Shown piece after piece: positions 7,510 through 15,557 of a stretch of DNA of 15,920 nt (within the stretch, counting starts at the first letter, position 1; every line of letters begins with the position of its first letter). The DNA is from Planctomycetota bacterium. GTDB lineage: Bacteria > Planctomycetota > Phycisphaerae > Sedimentisphaerales > Anaerohalosphaeraceae. The stretch lies in the NCBI GenBank assembly GCA_030637065.1, contig DAOVVQ010000059.1, positions 1 through 15,920 of the forward strand, in the 5' to 3' direction. The notes under the pieces are model-generated. The model was not told the DNA's origin and ran no database searches. It was given only the letters and a program-made list of their open reading frames with translations. Made by a program: the position numbers and the translations under genes.

Positions 7510-7705
7510 AATGCTTCCTTTCAACATGGAGACCATAAACCCGCAAAGCACCCTCTTGCTGTCGGCAAGTAGTGGCGTTTTTTTGAGATCTTTCGGCGAA
7601 ACAGCTAATTGCCGGGCAGGAATAGGCCCCGACTGTTTCACTACCCGCGATGGGTACTGTGTTTGAATGGACAATAATCATCCTAATAGCCCCTACAAAC
7701 GACGA
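7510..7705 (-). promoter_or_regulatory. Structured 5' leader of the corrinoid operon, possible cis-regulatory RNA
   Basis: From the predicted start near 7705 to the ATG, the minus-strand RNA is about 195 nt and contains three perfect hairpins in order. The first is TACCC/GGGTA (7652-7656 with 7642-7646, 5-nt loop). The second is a 7-bp GAAACAG/CTGTTTC stem (7633-7639 with 7598-7604) enclosing a GGGC/GCCC hairpin. The third is CTTGC/GCAAG (7565-7569 with 7555-7559, 5-nt loop), preceded by an A7 run (7578-7584). The GCAAG arm could instead pair with a downstream CTTTGC, which would give alternative folds. I do not recognise a known riboswitch; the cobalamin-riboswitch GCCACTG box and its partner elements are not found. 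This supports a regulatory leader but does not prove one. Confidence 0.45.
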
Positions 7706-7711
7706 CACATT

Positions 7712-7740
7712 ATTTTACATGTTGCACCCGACATATTCAA
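7712..7740 (-). promoter_or_regulatory. Candidate sigma70-like promoter of the corrinoid-protein operon
   Basis: On the minus strand TTGAAT (7735-7740) and TAAAAT (7712-7717) are separated by exactly 17 nt, with transcription expected to begin near 7705. An inverted TGTTG/CAACA pair overlaps the -35 box and the spacer and could be an operator, but it is only 5 bp. The match is 4/6 and 5/6 to consensus. Confidence 0.45.
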
Positions 7741-7901
7741 CACATTTCTTACAGCAACAGAGGCCGATGTATGCTGACCACACTCGCTTTCAGCGTAACT
7801 TTCTCCAGAAAGCTTCGGATGGCGGATGGCTGCCACTATTACTGTTTTCAGGTTAATCCGGCAATTAGAAGAGGAGAATCTTTATTTTTGTGTTTTTTGG
7901 G

Positions 7902-7930
7902 TTGCTGATGGGCCTTGCTTTTAGTAAAAT
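7902..7930 (+). promoter_or_regulatory. Candidate promoter of the EF-G-like gene
   Basis: TTGCTG (7902-7907) and TAAAAT (7925-7930) have a 17-nt spacer; the -10 box is good and the -35 box is weak (3/6). Initiation near 7937 would give a leader of about 50 nt, ending in a strong GGAGGT RBS at 7972-7977. The stretch 7741-7900 between the two divergent promoters shows no gene or clear structure. Confidence 0.35.
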
Positions 7931-7985
7931 TCTATGTTTTGCAGGATTTTGGCATGATAACCTTAGGTTTTGGAGGTAACAAATA

Positions 7986-10016
7986 GTGGCAAAGTTAGGC
8001 GACATTCGCAATATAGTATTACTTGGACACGGTGGTGCAGGCAAGACGTCTCTGGCTGAGGCGATTTTGCATAAGACCGGTGCTATCAACAGGTTAGGAG
8101 TGGTCGAGGACAAGTCCACCGTCGGCGATTATGACGATGAGGAGAAGAGCCGGGGCTATTCGATCCATTCTGCACTGATGCACACGACCTGTCAGGGCAA
8201 GCTGATCAACATAATCGACACGCCGGGCTATCCTGATTTCATTGGGGCGGCCCTGGAGCCGATAGCGGCTGTCGAGGCGGCGGTTGTTGTTATCAGTGCC
8301 GCATCGGGCATCGAGATCAATACGCGAAAGCTTTTTGCCGCTGCGACCAATGCCGGCAAGGCCAGGATCATTGTCATCAATAAGATGGACGCCGACAATG
8401 TGCAGTTCGATGAGCTGCTCAAGAGCATACAGGAGACGTTCGGCTCGCAGTGCCGCTGCGCGAACCTGCCCAGTGCGGACAAGGGTTCAGTGATCGATTG
8501 TATTGCCAATGACCAGGGCGATTCGCCCGTGATGGATGTCGCCGAGGCGCATACCGAACTTATCGAGAGTATTATCGAAGTTGACGATGAACTGATGGAG
8601 AGCTATCTCGGCGGCGAAGAGATCAGTGCCGACAAGGCCGCGGAGGTATTCGTTAAGGCCCTCATCGAAGGTACGATCGTGCCGATCATATTTACCGACT
8701 CGCGAAGGGAAGTGGGCGTAGAGGAACTGCTGGATATGGTGGTCAAGTGCGTGCCGTCACCGGATCAGGTTGCCGCTGCGGTCGTTACCGATGGCGAGAC
8801 GGAGACCGAGATCAAGGCCGACGCCGATGGTCCTTTGGCAGGTGTGGTTTTTCGGGTCGGTTTTGACCCGCGTTCCAATATGAAGTATTCTTCCATTCGT
8901 CTTTTCAGCGGCAAGCTCACCTCGGGTACGCATCTTATGATCAACGATGCCAAGAAGCCAATTCGTCCGGGGCATCCTTTGAAACTTCAAGGCGCTGACA
9001 CAAGCGACATGGAAGAGGCCACTGCCGGCGATATTATAAATATGGACAAGGCTGAAGAAGATAACCAGGTTGCCAATATTTATGAATTCAATGTTTCCGG
9101 CAAGTTTACCCTGCTCGCGGTCCCCAAACCGATGTATTCTCTGGCGCTTGAGCCGGCTTCACGAAGCGATGAGAGCCGCCTTAGCGGTGCGCTCGACAAG
9201 CTCTGCGAGGAAGACAGTTGCTTTAAGCTTGATCTTGATACCCAGACGAAGGAACTGGTGATCAGCGGATTAGGCGACCTGCACCTTCGCGTGATGCTCG
9301 CGACGATGGAGCACCGCTACAAGGTGTCTGTCACTACCAAGCAGCCGAAAATCCCCTATCGCGAGACCATTACCGGAAAGGCCGACGGCCATTACCGACA
9401 TAAGAAGCAGAGCGGCGGAGCGGGCCAGTTCGGCGAGGTGTACCTGCGGGTCGAGCCTGCCGAGCGGGATTCGGACCCGTCGCTGGAATATTCGTGGGAC
9501 ATTTTTGGCGGATCGATCCCCGGTCAGTTCGAGCCAGCCGTGCTCAAGGGCGTAAAGGACATTATGGCCAAGGGCGCGGTAGCGGGCTTTCCGATGCAGG
9601 ATGTCAAGGTGTCGGTCTATGACGGCAAGCACCACGCCGTCGATTCCAAGGAAGTTGCCTTCCGTGCCGCCGGCAAGGGAGCCTTCCTCGATGCCCTGAT
9701 GAAGGCCAAACCGGCGCTGCTCGAGCCGATCGTGAATATTGAGATAACGGTTCCCGCCGATCACATGGGCGACATTACCGGCGACATGGCATCGCGTCGG
9801 GGCCGCGTTTCGGGTCAGGATATGTTAGCCGGCAATATGGTGGTGGTCAAGGCCCAGGTCCCGCTCTCGGAGGTTGCCCAGTATAACAGCCAGCTTAAGA
9901 GCGTAACCGGCGGCCAGGGCAGTTATTCGATGGAGCTTAGCCACTACGAGCCCGTCCCGCCGAACGTCCAGCAGCAGGTGATAGCCCAGTACGCCAAAAA
10001 GAAGGAAGGCGAATAG
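7986..10016 (+). CDS. Elongation factor G-like GTPase (EF-G paralogue)
   Basis: This 676-residue translational GTPase has EF-G architecture. The G domain shows the P-loop GHGGAGKT (14-21), a switch I RGYSI (56-60) with Ser in place of the usual Thr, DTPG (78-81) and NKMD (132-135). Domains II-V follow, including the domain III motif SGLGDLHL, the domain IV stretch KKQSGGAGQFGEVYL and the closing domain V segment ending near GGQGSYSMELSHYEPVP. Canonical EF-G drives ribosome translocation. The shorter length, the P-loop sequence and the isolated position away from rpsL/rpsG/tuf suggest the EF-G-like (EF-G2) subfamily, whose role is less defined. The start is GTG at 7986, with GGAGGT 8 nt upstream. 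It appears to be a single-gene transcription unit, diverging from the corrinoid operon. Confidence 0.95.
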   Translation: MAKLGDIRNIVLLGHGGAGKTSLAEAILHKTGAINRLGVVEDKSTVGDYDDEEKSRGYSIHSALMHTTCQGKLINIIDTPGYPDFIGAALEPIAAVEAAVVVISAASGIEINTRKLFAAATNAGKARIIVINKMDADNVQFDELLKSIQETFGSQCRCANLPSADKGSVIDCIANDQGDSPVMDVAEAHTELIESIIEVDDELMESYLGGEEISADKAAEVFVKALIEGTIVPIIFTDSRREVGVEELLDMVVKCVPSPDQVAAAVVTDGETETEIKADADGPLAGVVFRVGFDPRSNMKYSSIRLFSGKLTSGTHLMINDAKKPIRPGHPLKLQGADTSDMEEATAGDIINMDKAEEDNQVANIYEFNVSGKFTLLAVPKPMYSLALEPASRSDESRLSGALDKLCEEDSCFKLDLDTQTKELVISGLGDLHLRVMLATMEHRYKVSVTTKQPKIPYRETITGKADGHYRHKKQSGGAGQFGEVYLRVEPAERDSDPSLEYSWDIFGGSIPGQFEPAVLKGVKDIMAKGAVAGFPMQDVKVSVYDGKHHAVDSKEVAFRAAGKGAFLDALMKAKPALLEPIVNIEITVPADHMGDITGDMASRRGRVSGQDMLAGNMVVVKAQVPLSEVAQYNSQLKSVTGGQGSYSMELSHYEPVPPNVQQQVIAQYAKKKEGE

Positions 10017-10186
10017 CCCCGCGATCGGGCCGGTGTGGTGAAAATGCCGGCGCCGGTGGAGTGTGGAAACGGGCCGGCGAGGCTGGATGGGCCGGTTAGA
10101 GCCCGGGAATGTGCCGGCTCCGGGCGGCGACGGTTTATACATGCCTGTTGGAGCTATCCGGCGGTATAGAACAGCAGAGGTCATAG
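10017..10186. other. GC-rich intergenic region with repeated GCCGG and a hairpin
   Basis: The first 120 nt contain many copies of the pentamer GCCGG in short contexts such as gggccggt and gccggcgccgg. A 6-bp GCCCGG/CCGGGC stem (10101-10106 with 10120-10125) can form, but no U-tract follows, so it is not a clear terminator. The 3' end supplies the AGAGG RBS (10176-10180) of the next gene. No gene is seen here. Confidence 0.4.
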
Positions 10187-11719
10187 ATGGCAGCAATCAC
10201 ATCGCCAGGCAGGTCCAGAGCAGGCAGCGACCTGATCCACCTGCTCATAGTTTCCGCCATTGCGGCATTACTGGGTATCTACCTGATCTGTACGTCTGTT
10301 TTGATCACGGAGGACGGCACTTTCTTCATTAATCGGGCACGGATCTTTGCGGCTGATCCGATGTATGTCATAAAGGCCCATCCGCCGGGATATCCGATCC
10401 TGATCTTTTCCGTTCACTGGCTTGCCGGTTTGTTTTCCGACGGCGGGTCTTTGCAAAGCTGGATATATTCGGCGCAGGCCACCACCCTGTTATGCAGATT
10501 GCTTTCGCTGATTTCTTTGTATTTCATCGGCAAATCGCTTGTCGGCCCGGTCCGGAGTTTTTGGGGGCTGCTGATCCTGATCATGCTTCCTTATCCGGCG
10601 GAATTCGGAAGCGATGTCATCCGTGAATGGCCCCATATCCTGTTTCTGTCCACCGGACTTCTGCTGTTGTTTTCAGCTTGCCGGTCGGGTAAGTGGTGGA
10701 TGTTTGCGGCAGCGGGGATGACGGCGGGGCTGGGGCATATAGTGCGCCCGGAATGCGCACAAATAGTGATCTATGGGCTCCTGTGGTTGTCGATCAGGCC
10801 TTTTCTTCGCCGAAGCGGTGTCGGCGGGGGTAAGGCGGCTTGCCTGGCTCTTGCGCTTGTGATGGGGTTTGCAATACCTGCGTCCATGTACATGAAAGCC
10901 AGGGGAGGCGTCCTGCCGACCAGGCTCCAACAGTTTATCGATCGCTGCCGGTCGAGCGAGGCGAATGGTCCAGAGGAAAGCCGATTTGGTGACATGGATT
11001 ATTCGATATGCGCAGCTTCGGCGGTTTCGGGCGATGTGTTGGATGCGTGTGGGACACTGGCGGGGCGATTGGCGGAAAACCTGGTGTACGTTTTTTTTCC
11101 GGCGTTAATGGTCGGCCTTTATTGCCATTTCCGCAGATGGCGAAGGATTCTTGTGACAGAGAGGTTTCATATATGCGCGTTGTTTTTTCTGTATGTTGTA
11201 ATGATGCTGCTTTTGTATATAAAGTTCGGTTATATAAGTCGAAGGCATTGTATGCCCATGGTCGTTTTTACGGTTTTTTATATTCCTGTCGGCCTTGAGA
11301 TGATCGCGCGTTGGCTGAGCGGAAAAAATCGTGCCAATGGCGAATGTTTGCGGCAGGCGAGGCGTCGTTGGTTTTTGATACTTATGGCGATCGGGTTGTG
11401 TGTTTGTGTGGGCAAACTGACGAGGATATCGCCTATGCGAGGGGATAAACGTGGATATATCGAGGCGGCGAACTGGCTGAGGTGCAATACATCCGAGGGA
11501 GACGTCATCGCTCTGCGCGACCTGCGCATAGCTTTTTATGCTGAGAGGGAAGGCTTGACTTATGGCAGAAATATTCCGCTGAAGGCGAAATATGTGGTGG
11601 AGATTCTTGATGAAAACCAGCAGCAACCCGATTTCGGCAGGGCAGTTGAAGAGAAGGCCTGGATGTGGGTGGGCGATAAAGAAGCGAATAAGAGGGTTGT
11701 TATTTATGAGTTTCTTTAG
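10187..11719 (+). CDS. Polytopic membrane glycosyltransferase, GT39/ArnT-like (GT-C fold)
   Basis: This 510-residue inner-membrane protein has about ten or more hydrophobic helices, starting at about 16-40. It resembles the dolichyl-/polyprenyl-phosphate-sugar-dependent glycosyltransferases (PMT/ArnT, PF13231-like). Visible signs are an acidic pair in the first periplasmic loop (ITEDGTFF, E42/D43), the HPPGYP motif (65-70) typical of this family, a second acidic site (REWPH, 146-150) and RPE (187-189) in a later loop. The C-terminal region after the last helix (about 420-510) looks soluble and probably periplasmic. Such enzymes add a sugar from a lipid carrier to a lipid, glycan or protein; the acceptor cannot be deduced. 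The ATG at 10187 has AGAGG 6 nt upstream. The gene ends 2 nt from the convergent sugar-phosphate transferase gene with no terminator between. Confidence 0.88.
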   Translation: MAAITSPGRSRAGSDLIHLLIVSAIAALLGIYLICTSVLITEDGTFFINRARIFAADPMYVIKAHPPGYPILIFSVHWLAGLFSDGGSLQSWIYSAQATTLLCRLLSLISLYFIGKSLVGPVRSFWGLLILIMLPYPAEFGSDVIREWPHILFLSTGLLLLFSACRSGKWWMFAAAGMTAGLGHIVRPECAQIVIYGLLWLSIRPFLRRSGVGGGKAACLALALVMGFAIPASMYMKARGGVLPTRLQQFIDRCRSSEANGPEESRFGDMDYSICAASAVSGDVLDACGTLAGRLAENLVYVFFPALMVGLYCHFRRWRRILVTERFHICALFFLYVVMMLLLYIKFGYISRRHCMPMVVFTVFYIPVGLEMIARWLSGKNRANGECLRQARRRWFLILMAIGLCVCVGKLTRISPMRGDKRGYIEAANWLRCNTSEGDVIALRDLRIAFYAEREGLTYGRNIPLKAKYVVEILDENQQQPDFGRAVEEKAWMWVGDKEANKRVVIYEFL

Positions 11720-11721
11720 CG

Positions 11722-12978
11722 TTACCAGCCTTTTTTGGAGACCAGTACGGGGACTGTCAGGAGAAGGATGTATATATTGAGCCAGAGCGACCGCCTCTGG
11801 ATGTACAGATAGTCGTACTTGATCTTGTGCTTTGGATGCAGGTCATAAAAACTTCTAATCTGTGCCAGTCCGGTCAGTCCCGGTTTGACTGCGAGCCTTA
11901 ATCCACGGAGTGCCTTGTGTTCTCCTACACGAAAGAGGTTTTCCGGTCTTGGCCCTACGAGGCTCATGTCGCCGTACAATATATTGAACAGTTGCGGCAG
12001 TTCATCGAGTCGCAGTCTTCTGAGGATTCTACCTATTGCCGTGACCCTTGGGTCATTCTCTTTAGCCGGTTCCAAATCCGAAGTTTTCTGCGTATCGTTT
12101 ACCATTGTTCTGAATTTATAGAGGGTAAAAACCCGGCCGTCCTTTCCGGCCCGTTGCTGTTTGTATATAATCGGTCCGATTGTAGATATTTTTACGAGCA
12201 GGGCAATGACAAGCATTATGGGCCAAAGTAAAATCACGATGCCGACGCTTGCCGTTACATCGAGCGATCTTATCAGGAATTCATCGACCTCCGATTGTTT
12301 CCCGACAAAAGTGGAGAGCATATCAATGTTCGAGTTGCCGTTTATTCTTTCAGGCAGGAGTTCCAAGTAGACGCTGGGGCTGAATAGAATCTCGACCTTG
12401 AGCCTTTGGGCCAGGCACAGCAACAGATTCAAATTCTCAATGTCAGTGATTTTTTCACTTATAACTATTTCGTCGGCAGTTATGTTTTCGAGCAATTCCC
12501 GCACCTGGTGGATTTTCTTTCTTTCAACTATTGCTTTTTTTCCGACAATGTCATCTACTTTTCCGTCGCCGAGTATCAGGACTGCTTTTTTTATTTTTTT
12601 TGCATTTCTCAGAATGGAGCGGTTTGCCTTGTAAACGAGAAGAAGACTGATGATGGATGCGGTGGCAAATACGCTTGTTGGGAATGTGCCCCATCGCACT
12701 CTGAACACATAGACGAAGGCAATGCTCAGCAAAGTTCCAAGAAACAGTCCGAGAGAGGTCTTTCGAAAGAGTTCCCATGAAGATTTGAACCTGTTCCTGT
12801 AGACGCCGCATGCAGCAAGGATTGAGATGTAGATGGCGGTAATAAAGAGGAAGCAGTCTTGGTATGGTTGAAAAGTGAGCGACAGATCGGAGGTGCCGTT
12901 CCTGATAAGGAAGGCTGACAAGAACGCGACATTGATCAGTATCGCGTTTACAATGACAAGACCTGTCCGAATGGCCAT
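11722..12978 (-). CDS. Polyprenyl-phosphate sugar-1-phosphate transferase, WbaP/exopolysaccharide type
   Basis: This 418-residue membrane enzyme starts polymer synthesis by moving a sugar-1-phosphate from a UDP-sugar to undecaprenyl phosphate. The N-terminal half has about four membrane helices (roughly 5-25, 42-58, 75-92, 100-116) and a central nucleotide-binding-like region (about 130-230), as in the long polyisoprenyl transferases. The catalytic C-terminal domain begins with a re-entrant hydrophobic helix (about 240-265). It carries KFRTM (288-292), the conserved LRLDELPQL with D325/E326 (322-330), SLVGPRP (339-345), KPGLTGLAQ (365-373) and KYDYLYI (387-393). All expected catalytic motifs are present. 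The ATG at 12978 has GGAGG upstream at slightly long spacing. The sugar specificity (Glc, Gal or HexNAc) cannot be read from the sequence. It follows the GT4 gene on the same strand but has its own promoter. Confidence 0.95.
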   Translation of the reverse strand: MAIRTGLVIVNAILINVAFLSAFLIRNGTSDLSLTFQPYQDCFLFITAIYISILAACGVYRNRFKSSWELFRKTSLGLFLGTLLSIAFVYVFRVRWGTFPTSVFATASIISLLLVYKANRSILRNAKKIKKAVLILGDGKVDDIVGKKAIVERKKIHQVRELLENITADEIVISEKITDIENLNLLLCLAQRLKVEILFSPSVYLELLPERINGNSNIDMLSTFVGKQSEVDEFLIRSLDVTASVGIVILLWPIMLVIALLVKISTIGPIIYKQQRAGKDGRVFTLYKFRTMVNDTQKTSDLEPAKENDPRVTAIGRILRRLRLDELPQLFNILYGDMSLVGPRPENLFRVGEHKALRGLRLAVKPGLTGLAQIRSFYDLHPKHKIKYDYLYIQRRSLWLNIYILLLTVPVLVSKKGW

Positions 12979-13076
12979 TATCTTCTCTTACCTCCCTGCA
13001 AAGCCATGTATTCCGTGATTACCGCCTTTGACTGATTACCAGATAGAATTCCGTCAGGATGTCTTTGAGTTATCGA

Positions 13077-13105
13077 ACTATATTTCAGTTGCAGTTGAAA
13101 GTCAA
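13077..13105 (-). promoter_or_regulatory. Strong sigma70-like promoter of the sugar-phosphate transferase
   Basis: On the minus strand TTGACT (13100-13105), a 17-nt spacer and TATAGT (13077-13082) match consensus 5/6 and 5/6. Initiation near 13070 would give a leader of about 92 nt. The spacer holds two tandem CAGTTG units (plus-strand reading) and an inverted TTTCA/TGAAA pair that could be an operator. It lies just past the stop of the GT4 gene. Confidence 0.6.
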
Positions 13106-13115
13106 TGTATTAATG

Positions 13116-14324
13116 TCAAGAAACAGAAACTTTGTGATTATTGCATATTTTGCTGATCTGCGATGCGGCTTTTGCGGAGGAGAATGTGGTCTCGGTGAGT
13201 TTACGGGCATTGTGGCCCAGTCTTCTCCTGAAAGTTTCATCCTCGGTGAGCCTTATAGCATGCCGATAGAGTTTCCTGTCGTCTCCTGCCATCGCGGTGA
13301 GTCCGGCTTGGGCGTTATCGATGATATGCATCAGGTCATTGTCGGGGTTGACGCTTGCCAGTATCGGCTTGGCGAGGCGCATATATCCGAGCATCTTTCC
13401 CGGAAAGTTATGTGTCTTGTGATTTCCGTGCAGGGCAATCATGCCGACGTCAAATTCTGCGAGCATGGCAAGGTATTCCTGTTGAGAAAGTGTGGGATGA
13501 AGCGAGATGTTTGTTAGCTTTCGTTGGGAAATCGTTTTCTTAAGTCTTGCAGTTTCACTGCCGTCGCCGACAAGGAGAAAGTACGCGTTCCGGTTGTCCC
13601 GCAATCTCTCGGCGAGGCGGATGATGCAGTCGATGTCCTGCGCGACCCCGATGTTACCGCCGTAGAAGAACACTATCTTGTCCTGCAGGCCAAGTTCTTT
13701 GCGATAGTTACGAGATATGTCGTCTGTTTTCGTCAGTGCGGTCCAGTTGTACAGTACTTCGAGATTATGTTTGTTTTCAAATCCTCGTGCGGTAAAGTAT
13801 CGCAGGTTTGCGGGCGATTGAACACCTATGACGTCTGCGACGGCGTATTGTCTGTTTTCGGCCATTCTGAAGAATCGATATGCGAGTCCTTTTCTGAGTA
13901 CCCCGGTATCTACAGCCCATTGCGGGAAAATGTCTCTGAGTACCAGATATGTCCTGCAGCCCCAAAGACTCTTGAGCCGTCCTACGAGTGGACCGAAGAA
14001 GATGCTCGGCGAGTTAAACACGATGAGGTCGCAACGGGTTTTCCTGAAAAAATCCTTTCCGGCTTTCCACATGCGTGAAGACAGTCTGTATTCGTTGATC
14101 GCCCTGACATAGTGTCTTGCTCCCTTGATTGGGCCGGTTTTTACTCTCAAGACGGTGATTCCCTGTTCGATCGAGATCGTGCTTTGGCTTGCGAGTCCGG
14201 CATCGGGTACCAGGACGATGGGGACATGGTTTTGTTTACGAAACTCGACTGCGAGATCGTGAACCATTTGCGCCGTGCATTTAGCTGTCGGGAGATAGCA
14301 GTCGGTTATGATAAGGATGTTCAT
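13116..14324 (-). CDS. Glycosyltransferase family 4 (WbuB-like)
   Basis: This 402-residue soluble GT-B glycosyltransferase acts in O-antigen, capsule or exopolysaccharide assembly. The acceptor-side N-terminal domain (about 1-195) opens with NILIITDCYLPT and contains RDIFPQWAVDTG (130-141), close to WbuB-like proteins. The donor-side C-terminal domain shows FFYGGNIGVAQD (219-230), LVGDGSE (251-257) and the nucleotide-sugar segment HNFPGKMLGYMRLAKPIL (305-322). WbuB in Escherichia coli is proposed to transfer an L-FucNAc-type sugar, and here the gene lies directly after an FnlC-like epimerase, which matches that role. The assignment to this donor is inference. The ATG at 14324 lies 15 nt past the stop of the epimerase, so the two are very likely cotranscribed; the RBS (CCGGAA) is weak. 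Confidence 0.93.
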   Translation of the reverse strand: MNILIITDCYLPTAKCTAQMVHDLAVEFRKQNHVPIVLVPDAGLASQSTISIEQGITVLRVKTGPIKGARHYVRAINEYRLSSRMWKAGKDFFRKTRCDLIVFNSPSIFFGPLVGRLKSLWGCRTYLVLRDIFPQWAVDTGVLRKGLAYRFFRMAENRQYAVADVIGVQSPANLRYFTARGFENKHNLEVLYNWTALTKTDDISRNYRKELGLQDKIVFFYGGNIGVAQDIDCIIRLAERLRDNRNAYFLLVGDGSETARLKKTISQRKLTNISLHPTLSQQEYLAMLAEFDVGMIALHGNHKTHNFPGKMLGYMRLAKPILASVNPDNDLMHIIDNAQAGLTAMAGDDRKLYRHAIRLTEDETFRRRLGHNARKLTETTFSSAKAASQISKICNNHKVSVS

Positions 14325-14339
14325 TTGTTCCGGTTACGA

Positions 14340-15479
14340 CTAATCGTGTTTGTGCCAGGTATTTGCGTTAACGTAGTCAACATAGCTGAGAATAATTCGA
14401 GTTACTTTTTTCGAGACGTTATACGTTTTATAGTCCTGAACCGTATCAAAGGCGGGTGTTTGCTCACTGAAGTGGTCGGTTGTAACTTTGACGGCCTGCA
14501 TGATGCGTTCACTCTTCAATCCGCACATGATAACGGATGCCTCATCCATACCCTCGGGTCGTTCATGTGCTTTCCTTGTGGTTACGGCGGGGAAGTTCAA
14601 TATCGAGGCCTCTTCAGTGATGGTGCCGCTGTCGCTTAAAACGCAAAATGAATTCATTTGCAGATTGACATAATCGAACAGGCCTAACGGTTTTAGCAGT
14701 TTGATCCTGGAATCGAGTTTGAAGGAGCCGCCAAGGGAGTCGATGCGTTCGCGTGTCCTTGGATGTGTTGTGACGATGACCGGCAAATCGTATGTGCCTG
14801 CTATGTTGTTAAGTGATTCGAGAATGTCCGCGAGATATGTTGGTGAATCGACATTTTCTTCGCGATGAGTGCTGACAAGAAAGTACTTTCTATGCTCCAG
14901 ATCAAGACGTTTGAGTATGTCCGAGGCATTAATTTCAGACTGGTAATATGTCAGGACCTCCATCATTGGCGAGCCTGTTTTGATGACGGTCTCGGGCCTG
15001 ATTCCTTCTGCGAGGAGGTATCTGCGTGCGTGCTCGGTATACGGAAGATTAATGTCGCTGGTATGATCTGCAATCCGTCTGTTGATTTCTTCCGGGACTC
15101 TCTGGTCGAAGCACCGGTTTCCTGCTTCCATGTGAAAGATCGGGATGTGAAGCCGTTTTGCGGCTATGACGGCCATGGAACTGTTTGTGTCGCCGAGGAT
15201 GAGAAGGGCATCCGGTTTTTCAGCGGCCATGATACCGTACGACATTGCTATGACATTGCCGATGGTAGTCGCGGGGTCATCGGCGGCGGTATTCAGGAAA
15301 TGGTCCGGTTTTCCAATGGCAAGCTGTTTGAAAAAGATTTCGTTGAGTTCGTAATCATAATTCTGGCCTGTATGGACAAGAATGTGATCGGTATGAATCC
15401 GAAGTTCGGCTATTACCCTGCAGAGCTTTATAATCTCCGGCCTCGTGCCTGCTATTGTCATTACCTTAAGTTTTTTCAT
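14340..15479 (-). CDS. fnlC: UDP-N-acetyl sugar 2-epimerase, FnlC/CapG/WbjD-like
   Basis: This 379-residue non-hydrolysing UDP-HexNAc 2-epimerase has GTRPE (11-15), GDTNS (96-100), HMEAGNR (116-122), HREENVD (205-211), SDSGTITEE (282-290) and HERPEGMDE (305-313). The last two blocks resemble FnlC/WbjD/CapG, which carry out the final C2 epimerisation in UDP-N-acetyl-L-fucosamine synthesis, more than WecB, which acts on UDP-GlcNAc. The neighbours agree: an FnlA/CapE-like gene lies just upstream and a WbuB-like transferase just downstream. The QuiNAc pathway uses a related epimerase, so the exact sugar is uncertain. The ATG at 15479 is the natural start by alignment to remembered family N-termini. 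No strong RBS is seen, and the gap to the upstream stop is 78 nt. Confidence 0.9.
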   Translation of the reverse strand: MKKLKVMTIAGTRPEIIKLCRVIAELRIHTDHILVHTGQNYDYELNEIFFKQLAIGKPDHFLNTAADDPATTIGNVIAMSYGIMAAEKPDALLILGDTNSSMAVIAAKRLHIPIFHMEAGNRCFDQRVPEEINRRIADHTSDINLPYTEHARRYLLAEGIRPETVIKTGSPMMEVLTYYQSEINASDILKRLDLEHRKYFLVSTHREENVDSPTYLADILESLNNIAGTYDLPVIVTTHPRTRERIDSLGGSFKLDSRIKLLKPLGLFDYVNLQMNSFCVLSDSGTITEEASILNFPAVTTRKAHERPEGMDEASVIMCGLKSERIMQAVKVTTDHFSEQTPAFDTVQDYKTYNVSKKVTRIILSYVDYVNANTWHKHD

Positions 15480-15557
15480 TTTTGCACCATTGAATATACC
15501 TGCCTGGGTTTCACAGGATTTTTCGATTGGAAATTCTATTCATCGCCAATATAGACG

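Noticed and set aside
7510..7674. N-terminal extension of the corrinoid protein to an in-frame TTG at 7674 (55 extra residues)
   Set aside because: The ATG at 7509 has a strong AAAGGAAG RBS, and the added residues do not resemble the family and cross the hairpin-rich leader.
7510..7705. Cobalamin riboswitch ahead of the corrinoid operon
   Set aside because: A GCCACTAC stretch is near the B12 box GCCACTG by eye, but the other conserved elements and their order are absent.
11717..11724. Terminator between the convergent glycosyltransferase and sugar-phosphate transferase genes
   Set aside because: Only 2 nt separate the stop codons and no stem with a U-tract was found nearby.
14112..14639. 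Plus-strand open frames antisense to the GT4 and epimerase genes
   Set aside because: They lie opposite well-recognised genes, and their translations show no family motif.
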